Shown here: piece after piece, positions 45,201-55,420 of the stretch
Position numbering within the stretch: position 1 is the first letter of the stretch
Layout of the letters: each line of letters starts with the position of its first letter
DNA from: Notospermus geniculatus
Taxonomy: Eukaryota; Nemertea; Pilidiophora; Heteronemertea; Lineidae
Length of the DNA stretch: 64,000 nucleotides
NCBI GenBank assembly: GCA_002633025.1
Contig: NMRB01002091.1
Span: forward strand, 33,794 to 97,793
Direction: 5' to 3'
The notes under the pieces: generated by a model
The model's input: the letters and a program-made list of their open reading frames with translations, nothing else
What the model was told of the DNA's origin: nothing
The model's database searches: none
Made by a program: the position numbers and the translations under genes

Positions 45201-47160
45201 ATGTGGCAGCCCAAAAGGATGAAATAACGAAGAAATATTCGTACCCCATCAACAACATTACCAACAACCTGACGGTATTAAGTACTTGGATAGATTCACC
45301 AGATGCAGATAAGAGAGCGGCGTTAACGAGAGACAAGAAATCGTTTTTGGCCGATATGGTGGATGTCGGGATAATCCGCACACGACTGATGAAAGACACA
45401 TTCAGGAAACCAACAGCCACAGCCCAAATGTGGAAAGATAATTTAGAGAATTTGGTATCGGACGCAATTTCAATGTCGACTGGCATCTTGAATAATGACA
45501 TGCCCACCAGATACAGTCCAAACAGGGACATTGAAAAACTCTGGGGATGGGTGAGAAGCTTCAAAACAAGGGGATTCTTAAAAATTAGTGCATATGAGAA
45601 AGACTTGCAGGCCCATGAGTTCGTAGAAGAGGAAAACCAATTCCTGGCTGTTGTAACAAGTATTTACGTCTACCTTAGTGATGCTTATGTGGGATTTTCC
45701 CGACTCGAGGAGCACTACAAATCTTTCGCATCGGCAGTAAAATCCGCGAGCGAAGAGGAGACGAAAAAACTTCGAGAGGGACGGAATGACGCATCGGTGG
45801 ACCTGCCGAAAATATTTGGCTTAAGTACGTGCTACAAATTTTCAGAACAGGGAGTGTTAAGCGGAAAAATCACCGCTGTTCAAAACGATATCAAGGCCGT
45901 TAAGGAGAAGGTCTTTCCGAAATTTGAGAAGGTGAAGTCTTTATTGGAAAAGGATATGGAACTGCTGGCAGCATCCCCAACATTCTACAGGTAAACTTAA
46001 TGTTGGTTTGTATGGATTTCTGACTCAGTTTATTACAACATGTATGTCATTTCTACGTTCATCACTGCGTCCACATTATCTCATCACATTATCTCAATTC
46101 ATGTCCACTTTTTATCCCACCATCGTCCACAGTTGTAGCTTTTTGTCGACATCGATATCACTTTCCACTTACATTTAAAAGCAGGCTTGGTGTCGGAATT
46201 CCTGATGGATGATACACCGGCCCGCGTCATGCAGATATGGGGTCATATTTTAGAACGTTCCTTAACGTTAAGGTCGACCTTAAGTCTATTGTAAAACCAT
46301 CGAGAACAATAGATTAAAGGAGTTAGACGCCGAAATTGTAAACACTCACTCACTGGTTCTCTATCCACGGACGCCTGCGGTGCTGCCACCTATTGTCGGT
46401 GATATGTACTGACGTGAATATCGTGAGTGAGTTGCATCGGACCGGGAACCAGTCTAACGATCACGGGTGCTGCCACCTGCACGAAGGAATAAAACTAGTT
46501 TGCCGACCATATTTGTAAACAAACCAGCTTGTTTACAACTTCGGCGTCTAACTCCTTTAAGGATGGACCTTAATGTTAAGGAACGTTCAAAAATACGGCC
46601 CATGGTGTTGCTCATGGCTGGCGAGCACTGACTTCAATCTTTTTTTCAGGAATAATTTTGCCGAGGTTGACATATTTTTTGACACGTTGTCCTTTGAAAC
46701 AGTAAAGGAGACCCTTGCCTATGACGTAGTCGCCTTACTGAGTAAGTACATGTTCGTGTAAATGCACGCTGTTAAATACCGGAACAGGACCTGATCTGTC
46801 TGGTCCAGTTGGCCCGTCTTTATTCCTCTTATCTAGCCGCTTGCCGATGGTGGCTTGCCTCATATTGGTAAAAGACTTTTCCTTTCACCGTTGTATGAAG
46901 GACCTTTACGAGGCCCTGGTTTGGCCGTAACGAGTATCAAATCCGTTGGCCTCTAATCCAAGATTTGCCTTGAATATCAGTGAATACGCATTCAGATTTA
47001 ATTTTCAGGTGATATTGGCGGTTCCATGGGACTCCTGATTGGCGGAAGCTGTTTGACTGTTTGCGAATTGGTGGACACAATTGCTTTCACTGTCGGCTTG
47101 TGTGTGGCAAAAAGGAGAAAGACGGATGTTTCAAGGAATAGGGGAGATAGAGGGAAGTAA
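35322..47160 (+). CDS. DEG/ENaC (ASIC-like) channel with giant insertion, locus 2; duplicated exons and a damaged exon 7
   Basis: A tandem paralogue of locus 1. Exons are: E1/E2 copy a 35322-35482 and 36093-36260; copy b 36988-37148 and 37755-37922; E3 39166-39402; E4 40273-40406; E5 41268-41449; E6a 41809-41965; E6b 42961-43117; E7 44156-44208; E8 44493-45990; E9 46650-46741; E10 47009-47160. HG motif, TM1, the cysteine-rich ectodomain, GGS filter and TM2 are all kept. E7 is 53 nt instead of 51 and brings a stop if included. Skipping it restores a 926-codon frame, because E6 ends and E8 starts in phase 1. E10 has a one-base deletion near the end, giving a slightly longer tail (SRNRGDRGK). 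It may be functional with exon 7 skipped, or a young pseudogene. Confidence 0.78.
36988..37922 (+). CDS. N-terminal exon pair copy b (E1b 36988-37148, E2b 37755-37922), locus 2
   Basis: Same content and exon lengths (161 and 168 nt) as copy a, including flanking introns. It is the pair nearest to exon 3. Either pair could splice to exon 3 (phase 2), giving alternative but nearly identical N-termini. Confidence 0.75.
38780..38846 (+). pseudogene. Truncated copy of the exon 3 acceptor region, locus 2
   Basis: The sequence matches the intron end and first bases of exon 3 (39116-39173), but after attaactg it runs into a copy of the repeat seen at 38540. It cannot encode exon 3. It records a small duplication that was then broken by a repeat. 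Confidence 0.5.
40612..41009. mobile_element. Fold-back element with internal ATGACCATCATAAA repeats
   Basis: Ends tatggcaggcgaggtgggac / gtcccacctcgcctgccata. The left half repeats atgaccatcataaat; the right half has the inverse. It is nested in a larger palindrome (gaggttcttcac at 40593, gtgaagaacctc at 41085). N at 41010. Confidence 0.6.
41161..41250 (+). repeat. (ACAAT)n microsatellite
   Basis: About 15 copies of acaat with one interruption (acgat), in the intron before exon 5 of DEG/ENaC locus 2. Confidence 0.85.
41809..41965 (+). CDS. Exon 6a of DEG/ENaC locus 2
   Basis: Encodes TKRITSKTTKCTDGKK, then the CREDCEARKY segment and KHGCRKSSRW. It starts in phase 0 and ends in phase 1 (donor gtatgc). 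It differs from exon 6b by Glu/Gln in the YTELAC / YTQLAC segment. The first cysteine of the usual CGC motif is His here. Confidence 0.7.
42338..42548. mobile_element. Fold-back element, copy 2 of the 33452 family
   Basis: Starts aaaggagtacgaaataaaag and ends with the inverse (tttatttcttactccctttt). Shorter interior than copies 1 and 3. Confidence 0.55.
42657..42683 (+). pseudogene. 5' fragment of exon 7 at the duplication border
   Basis: The acceptor cattgcag is followed by 27 bases of exon 7, which then join abruptly to intron sequence from about 41531. There is no donor, so this copy is non-functional. It marks the exact border of the exon-6 duplication. Confidence 0.65.
42961..43117 (+). 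CDS. Exon 6b, tandem duplicate of exon 6a
   Basis: Lies about 1.15 kb downstream of 6a in a direct duplication that also copied flanking intron. Because the exon runs phase 0 to phase 1, including both 6a and 6b would break the frame, so they can only be used as alternatives. Confidence 0.68.
43470..43767. mobile_element. Fold-back element with CCACCCGGGTGG palindromic array
   Basis: Perfect inverted ends acggtggcccaaacatgcca / tggcatgtttgggccaccgt enclose seven or more units of ccacccgggtggaaagtatt. An empty site exists in the neighbouring duplicate near 42330 (ctgttttacattataaagg), showing that this is an insertion. Confidence 0.7.
43781..44040. mobile_element. Fold-back element, copy 3 of the 33452 family
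   Basis: Same ends as copy 2, with a longer interior containing the gagaaatatcgcccgaaaaatcaca segment also seen in copy 1. Confidence 0.55.
44156..44208 (+). pseudogene. Exon 7 of DEG/ENaC locus 2, with 2-base insertion and in-frame stop
   Basis: Aligned to the 51-nt exon 7 of locus 1 (29501-29551), this copy has two additional bases after ATGA. Read in phase 1 it gives TPLCRVGMRP and then TAA. Acceptor and donor (gtaatg) are intact. Exon skipping would keep the reading frame but lose the conserved cysteine in PLC. Confidence 0.72.
44493..45990 (+). CDS. Giant insertion exon (exon 8) of DEG/ENaC locus 2
   Basis: A 1498-nt exon, open throughout. It opens with GNKGEVSEEK and a C-x2-C-x3-C motif and ends in SPTFYR. 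It is one codon longer than its locus 1 counterpart. Blocks such as SASEEE-KKL-EGRNDASVDLPK and ADMVDVGIIRT are conserved between loci, while the segments between them differ at many residues. The conserved open frame over some 500 codons argues that the insertion is translated. Confidence 0.85.
46241..46602. mobile_element. Nested MITE insertion present only in the left arm
   Basis: The outer element has GGGTCATATTTTAGAACGTTCC and its inverse as ends and belongs to the 747-865 family. A second palindromic element (46318-46556, ends aggagttagacgccgaa) is inserted within it and flanked by TTAA. The empty site is intact in the right arm near 62325 (gatatggtgttgc read in reverse). Confidence 0.7.
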
Positions 47161-47218
47161 CTGCATTGGACTTTGCACAGCCATAAAAGGGCTTTCTCAT
47201 GTGTGAAAGGAGAATCAA

Positions 47219-47228
47219 AATAAATAAA
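47219..47228 (+). promoter_or_regulatory. Overlapping poly(A) signals of DEG/ENaC locus 2
   Basis: Two overlapping AATAAA hexamers lie about 60 bases after the stop at 47160. Confidence 0.55.
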
Positions 47229-48162
47229 GTCCCAGGGACCTTATTCACGAAGCTTCCGCAAGGTGCCTCAATTTCCGTCCCATTTCATGGAGTCTGATTG
47301 CGCTGCTGAGAGACAGACGCCGCTCTTTGACTCCCGTTCGCGGGAAGTTGAATTCGTGCTTTGTTTTTTCCATTAGATGTAGTTTTCCATTAAATTTGTC
47401 CAGACGCAAGTATAACGCTATGTTCACCTTCCAGTGCACGGTGTGTGTGTGTTCAAACTTCAGCAGATTTGAAGTTCTTTTAGTGTATTAAGCAAACTAC
47501 TAGTACTTTGTCAACTTTTGCGAAATTCTGGTTAACAATCACCATCTTATGACACAGATAAGGCCAAACGCCAGAACCTGAATGTTCAACTACGTCTCCG
47601 CCCTTTCAAATGCGATGATGAGGTTCATTTCTTGTGGACATACATGTACTCATATCCACAATTTTTCAAAAATACGAAGAATACGAAGAAATACGAAAAA
47701 TACGAATCTATTAGGCAATTCGTGTCAACTCGCATTCCTGCGGTAATTCAAATTTTTTCTCCAATATCATAAAGAGCAAAGACGACTTAAAGGTTCTAAT
47801 TATTCGTGAGAAATTTATTCATTAAGGCAAGAAAAGACGCTCGGAACATGTCAAAATACAAGATTTGTACTGTTATGATACTACATGTATTTAACTTTTT
47901 ATTTTCTTCATCATTTTCTTCATCACATTATGTATTGTAATGTACGAGAATATTACCTATCATGTAATATTATTATAATCGGATCTGATTGGTTTTTCTG
48001 GGCTTGTTCGTCAGGCTGAATGCACTGTATTATTCCTTTGGCCATCTTGTTACTTTAACATTATCTTTCATGTTCTCTGTACTGTATATTTATATAGTGC
48101 CACTATGGAGAAATAAACTGAATTGAATTGAATTGGAACCATTGCTAAATGTTGTTGTAGGC

Positions 48163-48320
48163 CTAAAGCAGGTGACAGACTGGCGCGTATGCGACGCGTT
48201 GTGCATGCGTTCCGCCAATCAGATTCTTTGGTAGGTGTTTCGGTCTGTGTTGCCGCCTGCCTGATTGGTTGAACGCTTTCCCGACGCGTCGCTTACGCGC
48301 CAGTCTGTCACCGCCTTTAG
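48163..48320. mobile_element. Palindromic MITE
   Basis: Inverted ends taaagcaggtgacagactgg / ccagtctgtcaccgccttta continuing through cgcgtatgcgacgcg. It lies in the part of the left arm that is not matched in the right arm. Confidence 0.5.
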
Positions 48321-50023
48321 GCCGAGTTTTACATAGAGGTACACGGCATACGGACAGCGGGCGAACAATGACCTAATAATGGATTCATGACCATGAAGCC
48401 TTTGTTTGCCAGCGTGTCCGCATACCGTAGACCTCAAGGTAAATCCGGCCTCGTTGCGAAAAGTCACACTACCAATTTTTTGGTAAAATTTTCTGAATGT
48501 GATGAATGCTCAGTAAAGGCTCCCATGAGTGTTTCCGCTAAACTATACTTTATACCAAGCGTCGAACCAATAGATGGCATGAGCATTCCTTAGTTTGTAT
48601 CAGTGCTGATGACGTACGTCGTTCAACAGGTGTCCCAGGGTATTCGATCCATAGTTTCCACACAATTCGTCATTGCTGCGGTTCATTGTGAAACGCGTCT
48701 AGATGAATTATTTAACTAAGTATAATATGTGATGAGAATCTTCAAATCCACAACTGCTTGTAACTGATGAAATTGCTATACTATCGATATACATGTACAT
48801 GTACACTGTATTACATCGATAGCAGCATTGTCGCCAGGTATTGTGTGGTACAGGATACTTGTTCGAAAGCTTAAGTCGAACGGAAACTGGTACAGCAAGC
48901 AGTGAACTTTATCCTTCTACCAACTGGAACCGCCGCTAAACCAAGAGAGGCAACAACACCAGCCCCGGGACACTAGCCCGTTCTGTGTTACTGTTCATAG
49001 TACTAAAGGCCTACTGAGAGCAACAAAATGGTGCCCTCGTAGAGCCCTTTATCAAAACGCCAGGGTCCCATCAATCTGGTCGCCCCTGAAAACCAGCATG
49101 TGACGGAATCAATTTTACATAGATTCACCCATCCCAGAGTGGAATGGCGAGGAGCTAAATCGATTATTTCTGAATAGGCCTACATCTCGTCACTGGTAGG
49201 CCTACATCTCGTCACTGGTAGGCCTACCATCCCAACATCTGAATACATCGGTTCTCATCCCAAGCAGAAAGGTTCCAATTGAAACTTTCACCAGCAATGC
49301 TCATGCTGTCCAACACTCACTGATCAATGCGAGACTGGTGATGAGCACATCTCCAAACTGTAATTGGCCATTAAAATGAATGTCACCTGTGCTTTTTACA
49401 TGTGAGAATTAAAGTCACACGCTGTGTTGAAATATTTGAAGCTGAAGAAAGAATATCGTTTAAAGTCAACTTTTTGCGAACAGTCTGTGTGTTTTTCAAT
49501 CGATTTTGAAATAATATCATGAGATCCCAGGAAACATGGTTTTAGAATCCCGTCGGTAGGATACTGTAAAATCCTCCCCTTACTTTATCCTTTCAATAGC
49601 AAGGAGATCGGACTGTCTTTAATTCCTATCAAATTGGTACTGAATGCATACGTCAGTTCCCTATCAATAGTTTCTGTTATATGGACCTGTGGGTGTTGCT
49701 TCCGTAGTGCTCACCGTCATTCTATTTCATCAGGACATAAAAAGGACTATCCTGACCTGGGTGAGTAAAATATCCTCTTCAATAGACATCATGAGAACGG
49801 TTTTGTTCGTTATTATTTTGGCTTCCTCTGAATTTAGATTACATTTGTTGTAAACCAGATAGGGAGTGTCATACAACTTAGTAGTATAAGGTGTTATGAT
49901 GGAATTTCTTCGTCATCTTCTCAGAAACGGCTCTGGGTGCTGATCAGTTGGCTCACACAAGCCGATAAAAGTCAATTGCCGTTTTTGTTTTCGCAACACA
50001 TGTGCCCGCTGCCCTGTGTTAAT

Positions 50024-50145
50024 AGGCTGCAATCACATAGAGCTACACGGTCAACAATGGCTTCACAAAGGGTTCGCGACCGTGAAGCCATTGTTAACCG
50101 GCGTGTCCGTGTAGCGTGTAGCTCTATGTGATTGCAGCCTAACCG
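50024..50145. mobile_element. Palindromic MITE
   Basis: Ends taggctgcaatcacatagag / ctctatgtgattgcagccta. The right-arm partner (59302-59403) has a shorter interior. Confidence 0.5.
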
Positions 50146-50397
50146 ACACCAAAAAAGCCTTTCGATGTACATGTACACAAAAACTGACCATAAAACTGTT
50201 AACAAAAGGAGATCACAAAGTTAAGCAAAAATACCTGCAACCGAAGTGACCCCGACGCCTCTGGGCTTGTGTATCCACTTAAATAGCCCATCTGCTTTTC
50301 CGTAGCCTTTCTACAGCTTCTGCTTTTCTTCTTTACAGATACTTCAACGTAAATGTGGCTATTATCTCCCTGACTACTTAGCATATCATTTTCAACC

Positions 50398-50461
50398 ATG
50401 TTGGCCCTTCAAGGGCGCATGGTACTCGTCTTTCTCATCATAGCCACACTCGTTGGTACAT
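50398..50461 (+). CDS. Signal peptide exon (left arm)
   Basis: 64 nt from ATG to donor gtaagt, phase 1. The hydrophobic core MVLVFLIIATLVG is followed by Thr-Cys-Thr-Gly over the splice. The internal ATG at 50419 would also give a signal peptide, but the upstream ATG is in frame and conserved in the right arm. Confidence 0.75.
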
Positions 50462-53400
50462 GTAAGTTTTTGGATTATGCACGTTCTAGAGCAGGAGGCA
50501 CCCAGTTGAAATCATGCCTTCCTGAAAATTGTTACATAAAAATCGTTTTGGTAGAAGCTCAATCGTACATCCGAGTATACGTACGCATGAGAAAGTTAGA
50601 ACGGTAGCTTACCAAGTTTTTCACCCTGAGGTTATCGCCAAACCCTTTTTTCATGGTAATGAGAACAACGTTTAGTGATCCATGTGTCGACGCTGTCATT
50701 CGAACAGCATGAACACGTCTATTTTGTCTTTAGCTTTGTCAGAGAACGCTCTATATTTATGAAATATCGTTATAATTACGCTTTAGTATTATTGTAATCA
50801 GTCAAGTTTTCACACTCAGGTACTGGGACAACAGCACAGAAACAATGTCCGAAGGGGAAGTACAGGACAAGGATGGGAACGTGCTGTTGGAACGGCTTCC
50901 ATTTCACAATGGGAAAATGTTGCCCACCAAATACGATGTTGTCTTCGTACATGGACAGTTGCTGCGCAAAGAAGAATGGTAGGATTCAACCAAACGAATG
51001 TTGTCCCTTGGGAAAAGAAAGGGTCAATGGAAAATGTATCGAGGCAGGGCTCACGAAACCACCACCAAGAGGTTCGTATCTACTTCTACTACTTTTTCTT
51101 ATTTCATATAAGGCGCACGAGGCGTCCGTTTCCTCTCATACTTCATAATAATCACCCACCAAAATGCCAATGACATCTTATAATCAATGCTCCTGCAGCG
51201 GCATATTGAAGCTCGTTTATATATGTATGCATGTAAGCATTTGAATTTTTCCACCCGTTCCACTTAAGCCTAGGTCACATATCCACTCCGGGGCCCGTAC
51301 GGCGAGTAAAAACAGACATTTTGGCCAATTTCTACAATGCCCAGTTTGACCTAGTTTAATTTCCGCTTATCCATTAGAGGCGATTTCGGCATAATTCAGC
51401 TTAGATCTGAGTTTCAGTCTCAAAAATCCACAGCAAGCCGCTGGGTGGGGAAAATCGTACGGCGCCCGGTGCATTTGTGACCTAGGCTTTATTGCACCGA
51501 TTTTCGAGCACGTACAGTAACAGTTTGCTTACACATTTTTGAATATGTACATCGTGTTCACATTCGAACGCTGTAGCTGTAGCTGTACAAATGTAACATG
51601 TACAGTTGCATCGTTCTTGGTCTTGCACACTGATGCATCAGTTAAAATTTGTATAAAAAGATCAGTAATTCCTTAGGCGCAGTATTCACAAAAGTGGCTT
51701 AGAGATGCGTAACTTGACTCTACCAACATCAATCTAATCCGTTTTTTCAGCACCAGGAACAACTCCAAGAACGATGAAAGGATATTGTCCAAAGGGCAAG
51801 TACGAGACAGAGATGGGGACGTGTTGTTGGAAAGGATTCCGACTCACGATGGGAAAATGTTGCCCTCCGAACACAACGCCTTCATCACTTATGGACAGTT
51901 GCTGCACACTGAAGAATGGTATGATAAGTAATGAATGTTGTCCCCTCGACACGCATAGGGTGAATGGAAAATGTGTCAAACCAGGGGTGACACAACCACC
52001 AAGGCAGAAACCAACTACAAGAAAATATAGTAAGTACATGAATCTAAGACATTTTGTTGCAGTAGGCCTGAGTATGTTATCTCTTGAACCATGGCAAAAC
52101 ATTGGGAAATTCTTAGTCATGTAGAAACTTTTTTTTTTCTTCCCGAATATCTTTAGTTGCAATGATCTGCACATCATTTGCAGTCCCCCCCCCCCATCAA
52201 AATCACGTATCACATGCACGTTGTACATGCATGTACACGTGATGTAAAATTAAGCAAAGGTCCGTTTTATATTTCTTTAGAACGAGGCACAACAAGAAGA
52301 CCTGCGCAAGGGAACTGTCCAAAGGGCAAGTACGAGACGAAGATGGGAACTTGTTGTTGGAACGGCTTCCATCTCACGATGGGAAAATGTTGCCCTCCAA
52401 ACACAACGCCATCATCGCGTATGGATAGTTGCTGCACAATGAGGAATGGCATGATTACTAGTGAATGTTGTCCCCTCAGCACGCATAGGGTGAACGGAAA
52501 ATGTGTCAGACCAGATGTGACACAACCACCGAGGGTGAAACCAACTACAAGAAAACGTAGTAAGTTCAATTTCTTGAACCAGAATTGTGTAGCAAAAAAA
52601 TTCTAAATTCTTAGGTAAATTTCGTCGGTATATCGTTAGTTGCGATGACCTGCACATCATTTGCAGTCCCCAACATCATTTCATTTTTGTTCGAAAATTG
52701 TTTCAACAATAACAAAATTGTCTCCAGAATGAAAATCTACGGTATATTGACAATACATGCTGTATACATGCACGTGATGTAAAATTCAAACAAAGATCCA
52801 TTTAACGATTTCTTTAGCACGAGGCACGACCGAAAGACCTGCGCAAGGGAACTGTCCAAAGGGCAAGTACGAGACGAAGATGGGAACTTGTTGTTGGAAC
52901 GGATTCCATCTCACGATGGGAAAATGTTGCCCTCCAAACACAACACCCTCATCGAGTATGGATAGTTGCTGCACACTGAGGAATGGTATGATAAGTAATG
53001 AATGTTGTCCCCTCGACACGCATAGAGTGAACGGAAAATGTGTCAAACCAGGGGTGACACAACCACCAAGGCAGAAACCAACGACAAGAAAATATAGTAA
53101 GTACACGAATCTAAGGTATTTTGTTGCAGTAGGCCTGAGTATGTTATCTCTTGAACCATGGCGAAACATTGGTAAATTCTTAGTCAAGTAAAAACGTTAC
53201 TTTTTTTTGTTCCTGAATATCTTTATTTGCAATGATCTGCACATCATTTGCACCNCCCCCCCCCCCCCAACATCACGTATCATTTTTTTGTTCGAAAATT
53301 TCTGGGATGTAAATCTGCACGGTATACATGTACATGCATGTACACGTGATGTAAAATTAAGCAAAGGTCCATTTTATATTTCTTTAGCACGAGGCACAAC

Positions 53401-55118
53401 CGAAAGACCTGCGCAAGGGAACTGTCCAAAGGGCAAGTACGAGACAGAGATGGGAACTTGTTGTTGGAAAGGCTTCCATCTCAAAATGGGAAAATGTTGC
53501 CCTCCAAACACAACGCCATCATCACATATGGATAGTTGCTGCACACTGAAGAATGGCATGATAAGTAATGAATGTTGTCCCCTCGACACGCATAGGGTGA
53601 ACGGAAAATGTGTCAGACCAGGAGTGACACAACCACCACGTGTGAAACCAATACCAACAGGACAATGTCCAAAGACCAAGTACAAAACGAGGATGGGAAC
53701 GTGTTGTTGGAAAGGCTTTAATGTGATAAAGGGGAAATGCTGCCCTCCAAACACGATGCCCTCGTCACGTAGGGATAGCTGCTGCGCTTTGGAGAATGGA
53801 ATCCTAACGAAGGACTGTTGTCCCCTCGACATGCAGAAAGTGAACGGAAAATGTATCACACCAAAGGTGACACAACCACCGCGGCCGAAACCAACTACCA
53901 TTAAAAAACAACCTTGTAAGTATGGCACGTATGATTTTGTATCGCGGAGTAGTCTGTTCACTGAAGCGCGGTACTATGTTTTCATACATCAACATTGCAA
54001 ACAGATTCCACATAATTGGAAGCAGTCACCAACACATTACGATCAGCAGTCGGACATTTTGCTTCATTCGGGGGCCGGAAATCCCATTACCAATGCTGTT
54101 GACTTTTCGTAACACTTCAGGAATTTCCGTCGTCTAGTCTTCTTTTGCCACCATATTTCCCTTTCATAGATGGTAATATATTACTGCAGAATGAATGGTG
54201 CGTTGAAGATGATGTGCACAGCTGAGTAAATTTCAATACGATGAAGCTTGCTGATATATCACACTTTTCGTTTTAGCAAAGGTTTCAACAACGATTTCTC
54301 CCAAAGGACCAAAAGAATGTCCAAAGGGCAAGTACAGAACAAAAATGGAAACCTGTTGTTGGAACGGCTTCCATCTCAAGATGGGAATATGCTGTCCTCC
54401 AAACACAACGCCATCATCACATATGGATAGTTGCTGCACACTGAAGAATGGTATGATAAGTAATGAATGTTGTCCCCTCGACACGCATAGGGTGAATGGA
54501 AAATGTGTTAGACCAAATGTAACACAACAACCACCAAGGCCGACACCAACTACGGTTAAAAAACATCCTAGTAAGTACGATACGTCAGCTATAGTGCACT
54601 ATACAGTACTTCGTTGAACCGCGATCATATGGAAAGGTTTCACCAAGTTCGCATGCGTACACCAACAGTGCATCCAGATTCGACATCATTTATAGCAGTA
54701 CATGTAATTGGGTAGTTAGCAGTTTCCCGGTACAGTTTTCTGTACCAGGAAATATCAGGGAACTACCGTCATCTTGTTTCATTTCAACACGATGAAGCAA
54801 GTTTAGATATAAAACGTTTCGTTTTAGCAAAGGTTCCAACTCCGATTCCTTCCAAAAAAACACCATATTGTCCAAAGGGCAAGTACAAAACGAAGATTGG
54901 AACCTGTTGTTGGAACGACTTCCATCTCAAAATGGGAATATGTTGTCCTCCAAACACAACGCCATCATCACATATGGATAGTTGCTGCACACTGAAGAAT
55001 GGTATGATAAGTAATGAATGTTGTCCCCTCGACACGCATAGGGTGAATGGAAAATGTGTCAAACCAGGGGTGACACAACCACCAAGGCAGAAACCAACTA
55101 CCACGACGAAACATCCTG
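50398..55118 (+). CDS. Secreted protein with at least eight tandem 10-Cys domains (left arm; 3' end lost at an N)
   Basis: Exons: 50398-50461 (signal peptide), 50820-51071, 51751-52029, 52281-52559, 52818-53096, 53388-53915 (two domains), 54277-54570 and 54828-55118. All joins are phase 1 and the frame stays open for 755 codons. The start MLALQGRMVLVFLIIATLVGT is a clear signal peptide. Each domain reads C-x11-CC-x10-CC-x12-CC-x10-CC-x10-C, with marks GTCCW, KCCPP, DSCC, ECCPL and RVNGKC, separated by Thr/Pro/Lys-rich linkers. This is the same family as the Cys exons at 6627-13993. Four CC doublets plus ECCP resemble granulin, but the flanking single cysteines are fewer. No terminal exon is seen before the N at 55179. 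The function is unknown; the protein is extracellular by its signal peptide. Confidence 0.82.
53388..53915 (+). CDS. Two-domain 10-Cys exon (left arm)
   Basis: A 528-nt phase 1-1 exon holds two full domains with no intron between them, unlike all other domain exons. The second domain is divergent (QCPKTKYKTRMGTCCW, DSCCALENG, KDCCPLDMQK), so it is not a simple recent copy of the first. The right arm has the same exon at 55421-55948. Confidence 0.8.
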
Positions 55119-55420
55119 GTAAGTATGCTGTTGTTTAAGTCCGATCAACTTAATTCCTTGAACAAAGATAGTCGGTGCNTGGTGGCAAAAGGAGACTAGA
55201 CGACGGAAATTCCTGAAGTCTTATACGAAAAGTCAACAGCATTGGTAATGGGATTTCCGGCCCCTAGAATGAAGCAAAATGTCCGACTGCTGATCGTAAT
55301 GTGTTGGTGACTGCTTCCAATTATGTGGAATCTGTTTGCAATGTTGGTGTATGAAAACATACTACCGCGCTTCAGTGACCAGACTACTCCGCAATACAAA
55401 ATCAGACGTGCCATACTTAC

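Larger units (their letters stand above)
47229..50397. other. Intergenic stretch between DEG/ENaC locus 2 and the left-arm 10-Cys gene
   Basis: Mostly mirrored at 59044-61694. An unassigned segment (about 48880-49120; mirror 60244-60507) keeps a fairly long open frame in both arms, but I recognise no family in it. The repeat tctcgtcactggtaggccta is found twice near 49190. Confidence 0.4.
46127..54158 (+). repeat. Left arm of large inverted repeat
   Basis: Reads as the reverse complement of 55180-62433, with scattered substitutions, a 0.36-kb insertion (46240-46602) only here, and local replacement around 47990-48480. It contains DEG/ENaC exons 9-10 and the 10-Cys gene from its signal peptide to the two-domain exon. 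Confidence 0.8.

Noticed and set aside
48880-49120. Possible retroelement gag or pol remnant in both arms
   Set aside because: The open frame is short, has no recognisable zinc knuckle, protease or reverse transcriptase motif, and is shared only because the arms are duplicates.
53374-53961. Long open frames antisense to the 10-Cys exons
   Set aside because: They are the complement of repeated Cys-rich codons. The sense strand has splice sites, a signal peptide and conserved phase; the antisense frames have none.
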